The notes beneath the pieces were generated by a model, which searched no databases, had not been told where the DNA came from, and saw only the letters and a list, made by a program, of their open reading frames with translations. The translations under genes and the position numbers were made by a program. This document shows positions 1 to 9,468 of a DNA stretch of 36,788 nucleotides, in pieces (position 1 is the stretch's first letter; the number at the start of each line of letters is the position of its first letter). This stretch comes from Candidatus Poseidoniaceae archaeon. GTDB lineage: Archaea > Thermoplasmatota > Poseidoniia > Poseidoniales > Poseidoniaceae. Where the stretch lies: NCBI GenBank assembly GCA_949373095.1, contig CASIBY010000012.1, forward strand, positions 1-36,788. The letters are read 5' to 3'.

Positions 1-2343
1 GTTGATGACGGGTCTAACGTTCTAAGTATGGAATCTTTACAAGCCATGCAAGCGGATTTACAAGTGTTCGAAAACGAATCTGTAAAGCGTCAAAATCTAG
101 TTCATGTTTGGACAACTGCTCCTGGAATCCTGCAGTTAAGTTTGGATGAAGAAGGCAACGGCGAGCGTATCAGTGAATTGAACGATTGGACCGAAATACT
201 TGAGATTCTGTTTGATGAAAACGAGACCTGTGGCCTCACCGCAGATGACCAACTGCTTTCTGCGGCAACCTATGCATCCTCAGCTCTCCTTCACAACGAC
301 CTTTCCATTGACCCTGCATGCGAGTATCTTGAAAACGGCGTGGGTGATGGTTCTCCTACTGCCTCATCAACACTCTGGGTGTTGGAAATTGACCCTGAGA
401 TGGACGAGAATCTACGGAAAGAATTACAAGACGAAATGAGGGATGTATTTACTCAGCAATCAAAAGACTCAATCATGGACTACAAGGCTATTTCAAATGA
501 CCTGCTGGCTCATGATATTGATGAAGGCACATTTGACAATCTCATCCTCCTCATCGCTTTGGCTTCCATCGTCGTTGTTTTCATGCTCGCCGTAGCATTC
601 CGTTCTGCGAAACAGATCATCTTTCCCTTAATCGGTTTGTCAAGTGCGTTAATTTGGACCTATGGAATTCTCAACGTCATAGGAACCCGTTTCACTGCCC
701 TTGAAGCAACTGTAGCCCCTCTTGTTCTCGGCCTAGGCATTGACTACGCCATTCACCTTCAGCGCTCTCAGAGTTCGTTTTCTGACGAATATCCAGACCC
801 AGCTGAGTCATGGCTACGTGCAACAGCCCATCTCTCAATTCCTCTCTCACTGGCGGTCATAACAACGGTTTCTGCATTCCTAGCCAACATCATTTCTCCA
901 CTCCCCCCACTAGCAACGCTCGGTTACGCGTTGTCTCTTGGTGTCATTTGTGCCTTCCTTTCATCGACCGTATTTGTAGGCGCATTGCACGTGATGTTCA
1001 CCAGTCAATCTTCATCGGGTAGTGCTTCACCACTCCGCCTTCCAACAATTTCAAACTTCATCGTCAAACTTCAACAAAAGCAGCAGCTGGGCGTCATTCT
1101 GGTAACCATCCTCATATCTGGACTTTCCATATACGGAGCAGCGTCCCTTGAAACTGATTTCGACTTGGGTGACTTCGTTAATGAGGACCTTGAGATTATG
1201 ACCGTTCGCGACGACCTCGCCACGAGCTATGAGAGCGCTGGTTGGAAGGTCATCTATGTCCTAATGGAACCTGCTGAAGACAAAGAATCAATCCCAGGGG
1301 ATGACCATCTCCTCACTGAATTAAGGAACCTTCACAGTGATTTACAATCAAATAACGACGTAGTTGGAACCGATTTCAGAATTTCATCACCTTCCTACGA
1401 CGGTCCGTATACCATCGTTCGTGATGCTGTTCTTCGCAATGCAACATTTGGAGAAGAGCACAACATGGAGGTTATTGATGCAACAGGTGATGTCTACTCC
1501 ATTGACCGAGAACAAGACATCAATCTTGGCCTCTTCTTTGCAGCCCTGTCCGACAACACTTCTACCGCTGACCCCCTTACTGGTGAAACATGGAGCGACC
1601 GAGTGTTAAATTCGGTCCATCTAGAAGGGACGGACATCACCTATTTAAGGCACGAAATACGTGTGGAAGCCTCTACTTCTTCACAATCAAATCGGGTGGT
1701 TGAAAACTTTTATGAAACCTTAGGTTCAATCGATGAATCGGGGACGCTCAAGTATGAACTCAAAGAACATGCTCAACTGCATGTCACTGGGGATTTAGTC
1801 GTCCTGCAAAGTGTTCTTGACGGTCTTTCACTTTCTCAAATTGAAAGTACGGCCATCTCACTCGCTGTTTCCTTCTTGGTTCTCTTTGCACTTACCCGTA
1901 GGATCATGCCTGCTGTCGTAGTACTCTTCCCTGTTGGAGTTGCTTCGCTTTGGGTTGTTGGATCCATGGCCCTCATTGGTCTGAAGTGGAACGTCTTGAC
2001 AGTAATGGTGACTGCACTAACGCTGGGCATCGGAATCGATTACTCTATCCATATGTGGAGGCGCTTTGAGGTTGAGATGGCCAAACGAGGCGACCATTGG
2101 GAAGCATTACGTGCTGCAATAGATACGACTGGTGTCGCTCTTATGCTCAGTGCGATTACAACCATGTCTGGATTTGCTGTATTGCTGTTCTCTCCAATGC
2201 CGGTCATCCAAGACTTTGGACTCATTACAGCCATCACCGTATTGTTTTCGCTGATACTTGCACTGATGTTGCTTCCAGTGCTTGTTGAACTATCTGCACG
2301 AGGTCAAGAGTCAAGCACCGAAATGTCTGCTGATACGGATTGA
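1..2343 (+). CDS. RND/MMPL-family exporter, 5' partial
   Basis: Predicted membrane exporter of the RND superfamily (MMPL / SSD-like branch). The reading frame is open back to base 1; the first ATG in it is at 28. The protein begins inside what should be the first extracytoplasmic domain, so the first transmembrane helix and the true start lie upstream of the window. Counting from the ATG at 28, a helix block starts near residues 172-191 and 198-216 and is followed by GIDYAIH (about 237-243). After a second large soluble loop (about 375-600) a second block carries the matching motif GIDYSIH near 669-675. This duplicated layout is typical of the family. Substrate unknown; lipids or small hydrophobic molecules are usual. 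The stop abuts the stop of the convergent DUF2240 gene with no gap. Family call firm, function general. Confidence 0.88.
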   Translation, partial: VDDGSNVLSMESLQAMQADLQVFENESVKRQNLVHVWTTAPGILQLSLDEEGNGERISELNDWTEILEILFDENETCGLTADDQLLSAATYASSALLHNDLSIDPACEYLENGVGDGSPTASSTLWVLEIDPEMDENLRKELQDEMRDVFTQQSKDSIMDYKAISNDLLAHDIDEGTFDNLILLIALASIVVVFMLAVAFRSAKQIIFPLIGLSSALIWTYGILNVIGTRFTALEATVAPLVLGLGIDYAIHLQRSQSSFSDEYPDPAESWLRATAHLSIPLSLAVITTVSAFLANIISPLPPLATLGYALSLGVICAFLSSTVFVGALHVMFTSQSSSGSASPLRLPTISNFIVKLQQKQQLGVILVTILISGLSIYGAASLETDFDLGDFVNEDLEIMTVRDDLATSYESAGWKVIYVLMEPAEDKESIPGDDHLLTELRNLHSDLQSNNDVVGTDFRISSPSYDGPYTIVRDAVLRNATFGEEHNMEVIDATGDVYSIDREQDINLGLFFAALSDNTSTADPLTGETWSDRVLNSVHLEGTDITYLRHEIRVEASTSSQSNRVVENFYETLGSIDESGTLKYELKEHAQLHVTGDLVVLQSVLDGLSLSQIESTAISLAVSFLVLFALTRRIMPAVVVLFPVGVASLWVVGSMALIGLKWNVLTVMVTALTLGIGIDYSIHMWRRFEVEMAKRGDHWEALRAAIDTTGVALMLSAITTMSGFAVLLFSPMPVIQDFGLITAITVLFSLILALMLLPVLVELSARGQESSTEMSADTD

Positions 2344-2919
2344 TCAAACCACAGCAAGAGCATCTGCTATGTCGTCCATGCCCAGGCCCTGCTCACGAGC
2401 AACCAACGCATAGGCAAGCCACGGAGTGATGTGGTGGAACGCTGAGATTTTGCGCTGCGCCCTTCGCTCAAGTTCGGCAGGCTCAAGCCCGCTGCTGCGT
2501 GAAATAAACCGGACCAAACGCTTCGTCAGCCTCGCACGAGGGTCAAGGTTTGATTCAACCGATTGGGGTGGCTCAATAACCGTGGCCGTTACAGATTGAG
2601 TTTGAGCGATGGGAGTGGACTCTGAAGGCGTTCTCTCACCACTTGATGCGTGAGGAGGCGAGAGAAGGCGAGACGGGCGGGGAAACCAACCCAAAGGGAC
2701 ATTCACTTCACCCAGTTCAACAGCAAGCCGGACTGTTTGTTGCTCAGTGAGAATCCAGCCTTTAGTTGCGAGTTGATTCACAGCTTGTTCGGCTTCATGG
2801 GGTGCAACCCATTCCATATCAAATGAAAAGAATCGTTCCAAGTCCAAGAGGTTCAGTTCAGTATGTCCACGAAACGCAATGGTGAGTACTCGACGGATGT
2901 CGGCATCGGCCTCACTCAT
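2344..2919 (-). CDS. DUF2240 family archaeal protein
   Basis: A 191-residue soluble protein matching the archaeal DUF2240 pattern as I remember it. It has an N-terminal segment of about 60 residues with the RRVLTIAFRG and FFSFDMEWVAPHEAEQ type sequence, a disordered Ser/Pro/Thr-rich linker (about 80-120), and a C-terminal helical part ending in YALVAREQGLGMDDIADAL. No catalytic residues are evident; the helical ends suggest a nucleic-acid or protein-binding role, which is inference. It lies 38 bp downstream of the kelch surface protein on the same strand and may be co-transcribed with it. The function of the family is unknown. Confidence 0.75.
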   Translation of the reverse strand: MSEADADIRRVLTIAFRGHTELNLLDLERFFSFDMEWVAPHEAEQAVNQLATKGWILTEQQTVRLAVELGEVNVPLGWFPRPSRLLSPPHASSGERTPSESTPIAQTQSVTATVIEPPQSVESNLDPRARLTKRLVRFISRSSGLEPAELERRAQRKISAFHHITPWLAYALVAREQGLGMDDIADALAVV

Positions 2920-2957
2920 GGTAGGGCTCAGCCGGTAAGCATTGAAGAAGGTAGGCT

Positions 2958-5900
2958 TCAGATGACATCGTCTGTCTTTGTGAAAGATTTGTCATCATTG
3001 AGCACCCATCGTCCGCATTCTTCACCAAGATAATAGGTCGCATCCAACGTATATTCGTACTCTCCACCACCTGGGAGTTGACTGTAATCGGCAGCATGGT
3101 TGTCAGGGTCCAATGGTAGTTCCTCACTTTCTTGGACCGGACCCAAGGCGTCCATATATTTCGCAGCCATTTCTTGAGGTGTTGGCTCTGCAGAAGGTTT
3201 GGACTTCGGCGGTCCGCGAGGAGGACCCTTTGATGGACGGCTTCCACCACTTGAGGCGATCTTTGCACCAGGAGGGCCTCGGGCTTTGGGAGGCGAAGGT
3301 TCGCTGATTTTGGCGGTTTGAGGTTCGGCTACATTTGGTTGAAGTGCTTCGAGTACTTTCTCTTCTACGAACTCCTCCTTATTCCTGCGACGTAAGAGAA
3401 CCGCACCGCCAATCAGTGCTACTAGAGAGACACCTCCGGTCGCCATAACCAATCCGCTTAGACCCTGACTTTGGCTCGTGTAGGTCTTGTTCCACTGGTT
3501 ATTATTTTCATCCAATTCCCAAATGATTTCTTCCTGGTCTATGGTGATGGCAAGGCTCCATGTTCCCGCGGGAGCAGTAAAGGAACGCTTGATAGATTTT
3601 GCAGAGTTCTCGTCCATTGAATAAAATATAGACCGACCCACTAAGGTTCTTTTATCGCCCTGTATAATCTCAATACTGGCGTTGAATGGAATCGGTAAAG
3701 ATTCACCCGCATTAACTACGCTGAATGATAGTCTCACTGTTTCTCCTTCAACAATTTCAGAACTCATCTCAATAGCTTCCAGGGTAAGGTCTGGTCCAAT
3801 ACTGTTCAGGTTCGTAATCAGCCAAGGGTCAAGGTCAGAGTTTCCGCCAGCGGATACAAGACTCCACCCCGAGTCATCAGAACCCTCTGCCCAACAAGCC
3901 AGTGAGGATTGAGGTGGCAGAGTTGAAGGGTCACCCAATCCACTGAAATCAAAGGTAAAACTAAACATTGTATTTCCGTCGAATACCGTCGTGTAATTAC
4001 GATTCAAAGTCACTGGATCCCATTCTACATCTAACGAGCGAACTTGACATGTCAACGTCAAAGGAGCGCCCCAACCCTGTCCTTCTCGCACGTTCACACC
4101 GATTTCAACGGACTCAAGATGGAAGCGAGACACTACCGAAGCCATGTTTGAACTCAACAATTCAGGTGGCTCTCCGTCAAGCATGAATTCAGGAAGGTCA
4201 AACGAGGCTACTTTTTCAAGCCCCAGTGGATCCCATAGAGAGATTTCCAATTCTTTGACCAGTCCGGTTCTAATTGGTGTTGGGATGGAGTAGGTCAATT
4301 GACCTTGTTCTACTGTAACTGCGGTTCCACCTCGCCATAATTCACCTAGAATTTTACCTCTCCATTGGAGATTAAGTACGCCGTCATAAGGTGTATCGCT
4401 CAACAGATGGCTGACGTATCCAGTGAGGTTGAGGTTATCGCCAGCCATCACCGAACTATCCGCAGTAATCGATTGAATCACTGGACCATCTTGGTCTTCA
4501 ACTGATGTAACCTCGATCGCTAGATCTCTCTGAAGACTCCACCGATTTGTTAACGAGGTTGTCATGATGCCGTCTTGGTCGATGACCTTCAACTCAATAG
4601 CCCCTCCGTCAAGACCTGATGGGCCGAAACTCCAGTCGGTAATTGCCCAGACCTCCAAGTGAATTCGGTCATCGATGATTTCCGCTACACAACGACTCAG
4701 ATCAACAATAAGTCGCTCATCTAAGGAAGTACAGATACCGGTTGAAACGGTGTACTTAAGTCCCAACTGACTGTCGTTACCAAGTTGAATTCTAATCTCT
4801 GAAATGTCATCAATACCGTTCGGGTCAAAGGCTACCAATTTCCATCCAAAGTCTCTCGATGGTTCAATGCGGGTAATGTTGACTGTCATCAGGTTCCCGA
4901 GTTGTTCAAATTCTTCAACGGTTGAAGTTTGAGGGGTTCTTGACTCCCAACGAATGTGCCCAACATCAGGTGTTGACTCCGGGAGGGCAAATCCAGCAAC
5001 GTCTGTGCCCTCCAGCAAGACTCGTACCCACTGATGGTCGTCATTCATAGAATCGTTCACTGACACATTTATCGTCCAAAGGTTGGTATTTTGGTCAATG
5101 TAAGTAGTCGCAACTTTGTACTCATCTCGTTGGGCAATACCATCCGCAGTTGAGGTTGAATCACCGTCATCCCTTGCTTCAATCCAAACCAATGCATCCA
5201 GGTTTTCTGTTGAAAATCCTCCGACATCATGGAAGTTAAATGAAACAACACGCTGATTTTCTTCATTGATATAAGCGTCAAGAGATGGTGAAACACTAAG
5301 GAGAGTTGGGCCTTCTCCATTGAGTATAAATTCGGACGGCTGTGTATCAAAGAGAAGATTCCAATCTTCGCTAGTTCTTGCCTCGAGCCAGAAATCAACT
5401 TCACCCGAAAGCCCCTCCGGCAAATTGAGAAGTGCATTCTTGATTTCACCGGCACTCAACTCAAACCATTGAGTGGAAGAATTACTCCAGATGCGTTGGT
5501 TTTGTGAATCAAGGTCGTAGGTTTCGACGTCCGTATGTAGCCGTACTTGGATGACACCTCCCAACAGCCTGAGGCCTGAATTGGTAAACATGTGGTCGAT
5601 AGTGACGTTCAACTGAGTATTTGCCGGCAAGACCTCTCCGTCTGAAACCGTTGCGTCATCCATACTGGAATAATCTGCAACGATGTCAATGACCTCTACA
5701 GTGACATCTTTGTCCAAAGCAACATTATCAGGATGGAGATAAGAGGCGTTACGTTCAGCATGAGTGCTGACTTTGAACCGAAGATAATCGGTCGGCATGC
5801 TACCACTGAGCGAGATGCTCCAGGTCACGTTCTGTCCGTTGGACTCCATGAGATGAGGAGTTACGGAGAGTTCATTGGCGAATAGCAGGCCATTTGGATC

Positions 5901-7652
5901 GTCAATTAGAACCGTTTCGTCGGTTGTATTCCAAGTTATAGTAGACCACGTTGAAGCCGCATCAAAACTTCCAAATTCGTCCGCAGCATGAATAGAAAGT
6001 AAATACTCACCTTCTTCAGTTGAGGCATGGTGGTGAGTTACGATGTCGACGGCTGAAGCAGTAGGTTGCATGTATTGAGGCAAGGACGAGGTAAAGGCAG
6101 CTTCATCACCACCAAAGGAAACCTCAACGAGTTTGGGTGTGACCCATTCAAGGACTTTTGAGGTAGACATTTTCAAGCGGTATTGCAGAATATGTATGTT
6201 TTCCGAAACATCCCCAAGAGAGGCATTCCCTTGATTGATGTAGGAGTAAACGGGTACGGTGGTAGGTTTCCATGGTGCTGAGCCAATTGCAGCTTCACTC
6301 CCTGCTGTCCGGTATTGCATCAATGCTGAGGTTCCTGTGGGTTCAATCGCTGAAAAACCCAACCAAATCGGACTTGCCGAGCCATGCTCACTTGAACTCA
6401 AATCATATATTGGCGACGAAATCCAACCAGTCTGTTTGTCAGGATTAAGGAAGTATTCTCCATCGGGAGTGTAGAGGGCAGACCCCCAACTGCTGAACCG
6501 ATTACTGCTTAGGTCTCCTCCGGCCAAAACGAGTGTATTGTTGGCTTTTGTGATGGTTGAATCGAACACTCCATACTGAAGCGAGGAGCGAAGATTCCAT
6601 TCGTCAGTAAATGGGTTGTATCCGTATATTTTGTCATTTTTAGTGATCTGCCATCCATTGGCTTCGTATCCACCCATAATAAGGAGTTCATCATTGAACA
6701 CATCAGCAGCATACGCTGCAAATTTCTTACTTGCATTAGGCAACTGCGTCCAAGTATTGGTTAGCGGATCGTAGGCTTCACTGAGGTTAGTGTTTCCAAT
6801 AACCGATTGATTAGCGATCGGGTCAAAGTAGCGTGCAATTCCACCGTAGGCCACGAGTTTTCCCTGGAATGAAACCAATTCAAATGAATGTCTTGGTAAA
6901 CTCATGTTAGCAAGTTGTGTCCAACTGTTGTTAACCGGATCAAATCGCATTAAACGGTTTGTCAGATCTGTGCGATCTGGATTGGATGCCCCACCTGCGA
7001 CGTAAATCAAGTTGTTATGGGATTCAACACCTGCTAAACCTACCTTGGTCCCAGTGGGCATGTTGGTCCCCAGTGTCCAATTTCCCGTACTGGGGTCGAA
7101 CACCTGCATCAAGCCCTCAGAGTTGAGGGAGGGATTGGAATACGGGTGAAGGTCTCCAACGGTGTAGATCTTGTTGTTCGCTGTTGCACACCCGTGATAT
7201 TGTTGAGTTTGGTAGAGATTTGAAGTACTCGGAAGCCATGATTTATTTGAATTGTAAAACACATCGACAGCAGAAGTAGGCGATTCGTCATCGGGTTGAA
7301 GCGGGCTTGGATCGACCCGACCGCCGATGTAAAGCACTTGGTCGAGGGATGGAAGATAGGCAGCGCAACCACCAGTCTTCGGTTGGAGAAGACTTCCGAT
7401 TCCCCCCGGATAGTTCCATGTGAACGAAGGACGCTCAAGAGCTGTTACACCAGAAACGGGAGATGTTGTCATGTTGGTGTGAGTGAATCCCTCGCTTGTA
7501 CTATAGGTGGTAATTTGTTCGTTTGAAGTGTCTCTGGTTTGCTCTTCAATTAACGAATTTTCAGATACCTCCGGTTGAATGAATGATAACCAGGGGTTCA
7601 ATACCATGAGGGAAATTAAGACCAATGCCATGCGAATGTGCGGATTGGTCAT
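2958..7652 (-). CDS. Very large secreted kelch/CARDB surface protein with C-terminal anchor
   Basis: About 1564 residues. The ATG at 7652 is preferred over the in-frame GTG at 7664 because it places a hydrophobic signal peptide (MALVLISLMVLNPWLSF) close to the N-terminus. Residues of roughly 70-400 hold about six kelch-type repeats (VYDP/FDP-x-NNSWTQL and YxxGG motifs), predicting a beta-propeller. A long series of beta-sandwich-like segments follows. A CARDB-like domain (GPDLTLEAI to ELDENNNQWN) sits just before a single transmembrane helix near 1400-1422 that ends in RRR. The remaining 140 or so residues would be cytoplasmic: Pro/Lys-rich and disordered, then a small aromatic C-terminal patch (TYYLGEECGRWVLNDD). 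Probably a cell-surface adhesion or scaffold protein. Divergent from the HEAT-repeat gene. Confidence 0.85.
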   Translation of the reverse strand: MTNPHIRMALVLISLMVLNPWLSFIQPEVSENSLIEEQTRDTSNEQITTYSTSEGFTHTNMTTSPVSGVTALERPSFTWNYPGGIGSLLQPKTGGCAAYLPSLDQVLYIGGRVDPSPLQPDDESPTSAVDVFYNSNKSWLPSTSNLYQTQQYHGCATANNKIYTVGDLHPYSNPSLNSEGLMQVFDPSTGNWTLGTNMPTGTKVGLAGVESHNNLIYVAGGASNPDRTDLTNRLMRFDPVNNSWTQLANMSLPRHSFELVSFQGKLVAYGGIARYFDPIANQSVIGNTNLSEAYDPLTNTWTQLPNASKKFAAYAADVFNDELLIMGGYEANGWQITKNDKIYGYNPFTDEWNLRSSLQYGVFDSTITKANNTLVLAGGDLSSNRFSSWGSALYTPDGEYFLNPDKQTGWISSPIYDLSSSEHGSASPIWLGFSAIEPTGTSALMQYRTAGSEAAIGSAPWKPTTVPVYSYINQGNASLGDVSENIHILQYRLKMSTSKVLEWVTPKLVEVSFGGDEAAFTSSLPQYMQPTASAVDIVTHHHASTEEGEYLLSIHAADEFGSFDAASTWSTITWNTTDETVLIDDPNGLLFANELSVTPHLMESNGQNVTWSISLSGSMPTDYLRFKVSTHAERNASYLHPDNVALDKDVTVEVIDIVADYSSMDDATVSDGEVLPANTQLNVTIDHMFTNSGLRLLGGVIQVRLHTDVETYDLDSQNQRIWSNSSTQWFELSAGEIKNALLNLPEGLSGEVDFWLEARTSEDWNLLFDTQPSEFILNGEGPTLLSVSPSLDAYINEENQRVVSFNFHDVGGFSTENLDALVWIEARDDGDSTSTADGIAQRDEYKVATTYIDQNTNLWTINVSVNDSMNDDHQWVRVLLEGTDVAGFALPESTPDVGHIRWESRTPQTSTVEEFEQLGNLMTVNITRIEPSRDFGWKLVAFDPNGIDDISEIRIQLGNDSQLGLKYTVSTGICTSLDERLIVDLSRCVAEIIDDRIHLEVWAITDWSFGPSGLDGGAIELKVIDQDGIMTTSLTNRWSLQRDLAIEVTSVEDQDGPVIQSITADSSVMAGDNLNLTGYVSHLLSDTPYDGVLNLQWRGKILGELWRGGTAVTVEQGQLTYSIPTPIRTGLVKELEISLWDPLGLEKVASFDLPEFMLDGEPPELLSSNMASVVSRFHLESVEIGVNVREGQGWGAPLTLTCQVRSLDVEWDPVTLNRNYTTVFDGNTMFSFTFDFSGLGDPSTLPPQSSLACWAEGSDDSGWSLVSAGGNSDLDPWLITNLNSIGPDLTLEAIEMSSEIVEGETVRLSFSVVNAGESLPIPFNASIEIIQGDKRTLVGRSIFYSMDENSAKSIKRSFTAPAGTWSLAITIDQEEIIWELDENNNQWNKTYTSQSQGLSGLVMATGGVSLVALIGGAVLLRRRNKEEFVEEKVLEALQPNVAEPQTAKISEPSPPKARGPPGAKIASSGGSRPSKGPPRGPPKSKPSAEPTPQEMAAKYMDALGPVQESEELPLDPDNHAADYSQLPGGGEYEYTLDATYYLGEECGRWVLNDDKSFTKTDDVI

Positions 7653-7770
7653 ATCCAATCCCACGACGGCGCAGTTTGTATATCCTTCTTGTTAGCGATT
7701 CTATTCTTTTTCTAGTGTGAACTTACCAAGGTTCATCATGGTGGGCACGCTGCGGGGTAAAGGGGAGCAC

Positions 7771-9108
7771 ATGGTTCGAGATTATATTGCACGCGACCCA
7801 CGAACCGGGAAACCGATTAATCTCCCCAAAACCAAGGTTGCTGAAGCATCGTTTGAACCCGTTGAAGGGCCCTGGTCCGCTTTGGTTTCAGCAGATGCCA
7901 TGTCGCTTGCTGAAGGCTCCCTTAAGCAGCAAGAAGTTCGCTGGTTAGGAGAAACCCACATCATGGAACGAACTCATGGCGTTCGTGCACTTTCCACAGT
8001 ACCTCAAAGCATGGTACGAGCAGCCCACGGGTTGCTACTCCTTGCACTCCAAGACGATGATGATGAGGTTCGTATTTCGGCCCTTGAAGTTCTCCCCGAG
8101 TTTGCTGTTCGGCGTTCTGAAGATTTGTTCGATTGGCTTTCTGTACTGCTGGACGATGACTCCATCAGTGTCAGCAAAGCAGCGAGTGACGCCCTGGCAC
8201 GGGCAGCACCAACATTCCCGTCAGGCGTACAATCTTCTCTTGAAAACGAGCTACGTTCTCCAATAGCATACCGCCAAAAAGCAGCATGGAAAGGACTCAA
8301 ATCCCTCGGCGACACGTGGCCGGAGGTTGTAGCAGACCACATTGACACTCTGCTTCTTGAGCAAGATGTTTCACTTCGGAGAAAGGCAGCCGGACTTCTC
8401 AGAAAGGTATTGTCACGAAATTCTTCAGCTGTGTGGGACCTCATCTCATGGTCGCTTAACGACGATGATGCACAAGTTCGCCGAACTGCCGCAAAAACAC
8501 TCCCCGCACTTGCTCGTCAAGACGTTCGCATGGCCACCATGTTCGCAGAACGAGCCATTGCGGACCCTGATTCGGAAGTGCGGCTCGCCGCAATCAAGGC
8601 CATCCAAAAACTTGACAAGGACCATGGAAGAGCTCGCGACCTCATCGTCACCGGTGCCCGCTCCAAAGATCTCCGTGTGCGCAAGGCATGTATCGACCTG
8701 CTCCCACGCTTGATGGGCGAAGATGAGTTGCGCATCTTTGCAACAGACCTTTTGAAGACAGAAACCGATGAAGGCTTAGTCAAAACCCTTGTTGAGATGC
8801 GCTTTGATGCTACGCTTGAAGGAACAGAAGCCCAGAAGAATGCAGCACTTGCTCCCGCATTACCGGTTCCGGAAATTGATATGGAAATCGCCCAAGCACA
8901 GGGCAAAGGCATTGGCCTTCTATCTACATCAAGGCCAAAAAACCTCCTTGAGAAAGCCGAACAACAAGAAGCAGTTCAGTCCTCGGTGGAATCCAAAACC
9001 CCATCTGTTGAACGACGTCCTTCTCAAGATGAAATCATGGGATACATGGACGATGATGAAGAGGACTTTGACGATTTTGATTCGGGTCCTGATGAAGAGA
9101 TGTTTTGA
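7771..9108 (+). CDS. HEAT-repeat protein with acidic C-terminus
   Basis: About 445 residues. From roughly residue 80 to 340 it consists of consecutive HEAT / PBS-lyase-like helical repeats, recognisable by DxDxxVRxxAAxxL units such as DDDAQVRRTAAKTLPAL and DPDSEVRLAAIKAI. The tail is low-complexity and strongly acidic (DDDEEDFDDFDSGPDEEMF). There is no signal peptide or membrane segment, so it is cytoplasmic. I chose the ATG at 7771 because it is preceded by GGGGAG and gives a charged conserved-looking start (MVRDYIARDP). In-frame starts at 7717 (GTG) and 7738 (ATG) are possible. Probably a protein-protein scaffold; the partner is unknown. Confidence 0.85.
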   Translation: MVRDYIARDPRTGKPINLPKTKVAEASFEPVEGPWSALVSADAMSLAEGSLKQQEVRWLGETHIMERTHGVRALSTVPQSMVRAAHGLLLLALQDDDDEVRISALEVLPEFAVRRSEDLFDWLSVLLDDDSISVSKAASDALARAAPTFPSGVQSSLENELRSPIAYRQKAAWKGLKSLGDTWPEVVADHIDTLLLEQDVSLRRKAAGLLRKVLSRNSSAVWDLISWSLNDDDAQVRRTAAKTLPALARQDVRMATMFAERAIADPDSEVRLAAIKAIQKLDKDHGRARDLIVTGARSKDLRVRKACIDLLPRLMGEDELRIFATDLLKTETDEGLVKTLVEMRFDATLEGTEAQKNAALAPALPVPEIDMEIAQAQGKGIGLLSTSRPKNLLEKAEQQEAVQSSVESKTPSVERRPSQDEIMGYMDDDEEDFDDFDSGPDEEMF

Positions 9109-9185
9109 CTTGCTTTTCGTGCAAACAAATACGGCATGGTTAAGAACAGGTGGTCGGTCGCAGAACCGCTTAAGAGGTGGATTGT

Positions 9186-9401
9186 ATGAGTGACGCAGCG
9201 TTCAACGACAAGGCCGAACAATTTGACCGACTATGGGACGGACTCACCCCCAAGGGTGTAAATCGGCCCCGTGCTCTCAAATTTAGACAATACATTCTCG
9301 AGCATGTCCGACAGACGCGCCGCCCTCTCAACCGAGAGAATGCTCGCAAATACTGGATGGGCGAACTTCAGAAGGAAATTGCCGACAAGGACAATTATTG
9401 A
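9186..9401 (+). CDS. Conserved small protein, 71 aa, unknown function
   Basis: A 71-residue basic helical protein (MSDAAFNDKAEQFDRLWDGL...). The ATG at 9186 is preferred over the upstream in-frame GTG at 9177 because GAGGTGG sits at ribosome-binding distance and overlaps that GTG. No membrane segment, no cysteines, no known motif. It lies 67 bp upstream of the DEAD-box helicase on the same strand and may be transcribed with it. Codon use looks like that of its neighbours, which supports a real gene. Confidence 0.7.
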   Translation: MSDAAFNDKAEQFDRLWDGLTPKGVNRPRALKFRQYILEHVRQTRRPLNRENARKYWMGELQKEIADKDNY

Positions 9402-9419
9402 TTGATTTCGTGTAGGTTG

Positions 9420-9461
9420 CCCTCGTCTCGGCGACCAAATCACCAAACGAGAGACGGAGGG
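9420..9461 (+). promoter_or_regulatory. Hairpin covering the ribosome-binding site of the DEAD-box helicase
   Basis: CCTCGTCTC at 9421-9429 pairs with GAGACG-G-AGG at 9451-9460: nine base pairs with one bulged G (9456), extended by C9420-G9461, around a 21-nt loop. The 3' arm contains the whole Shine-Dalgarno sequence GGAGGG (9456-9461), seven bases before the helicase ATG at 9469. The folded RNA would hide the ribosome-binding site. The pairing is visible in the sequence; a regulatory role is inference. Confidence 0.45.
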
Positions 9462-9468
9462 AAAACGA

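Noticed and set aside
8013-8022. GGTACGAGCA, ten bases of the tRNA-Glu end, in the HEAT gene
   Set aside because: Inside conserved coding sequence and lacking the TCCC and CTC flanks of the true copies.
8004-8444. 146-residue minus-strand open frame
   Set aside because: Lies wholly inside the HEAT-repeat gene, whose plus-strand protein has clear repeats; the antisense product is Ser/Arg low-complexity.
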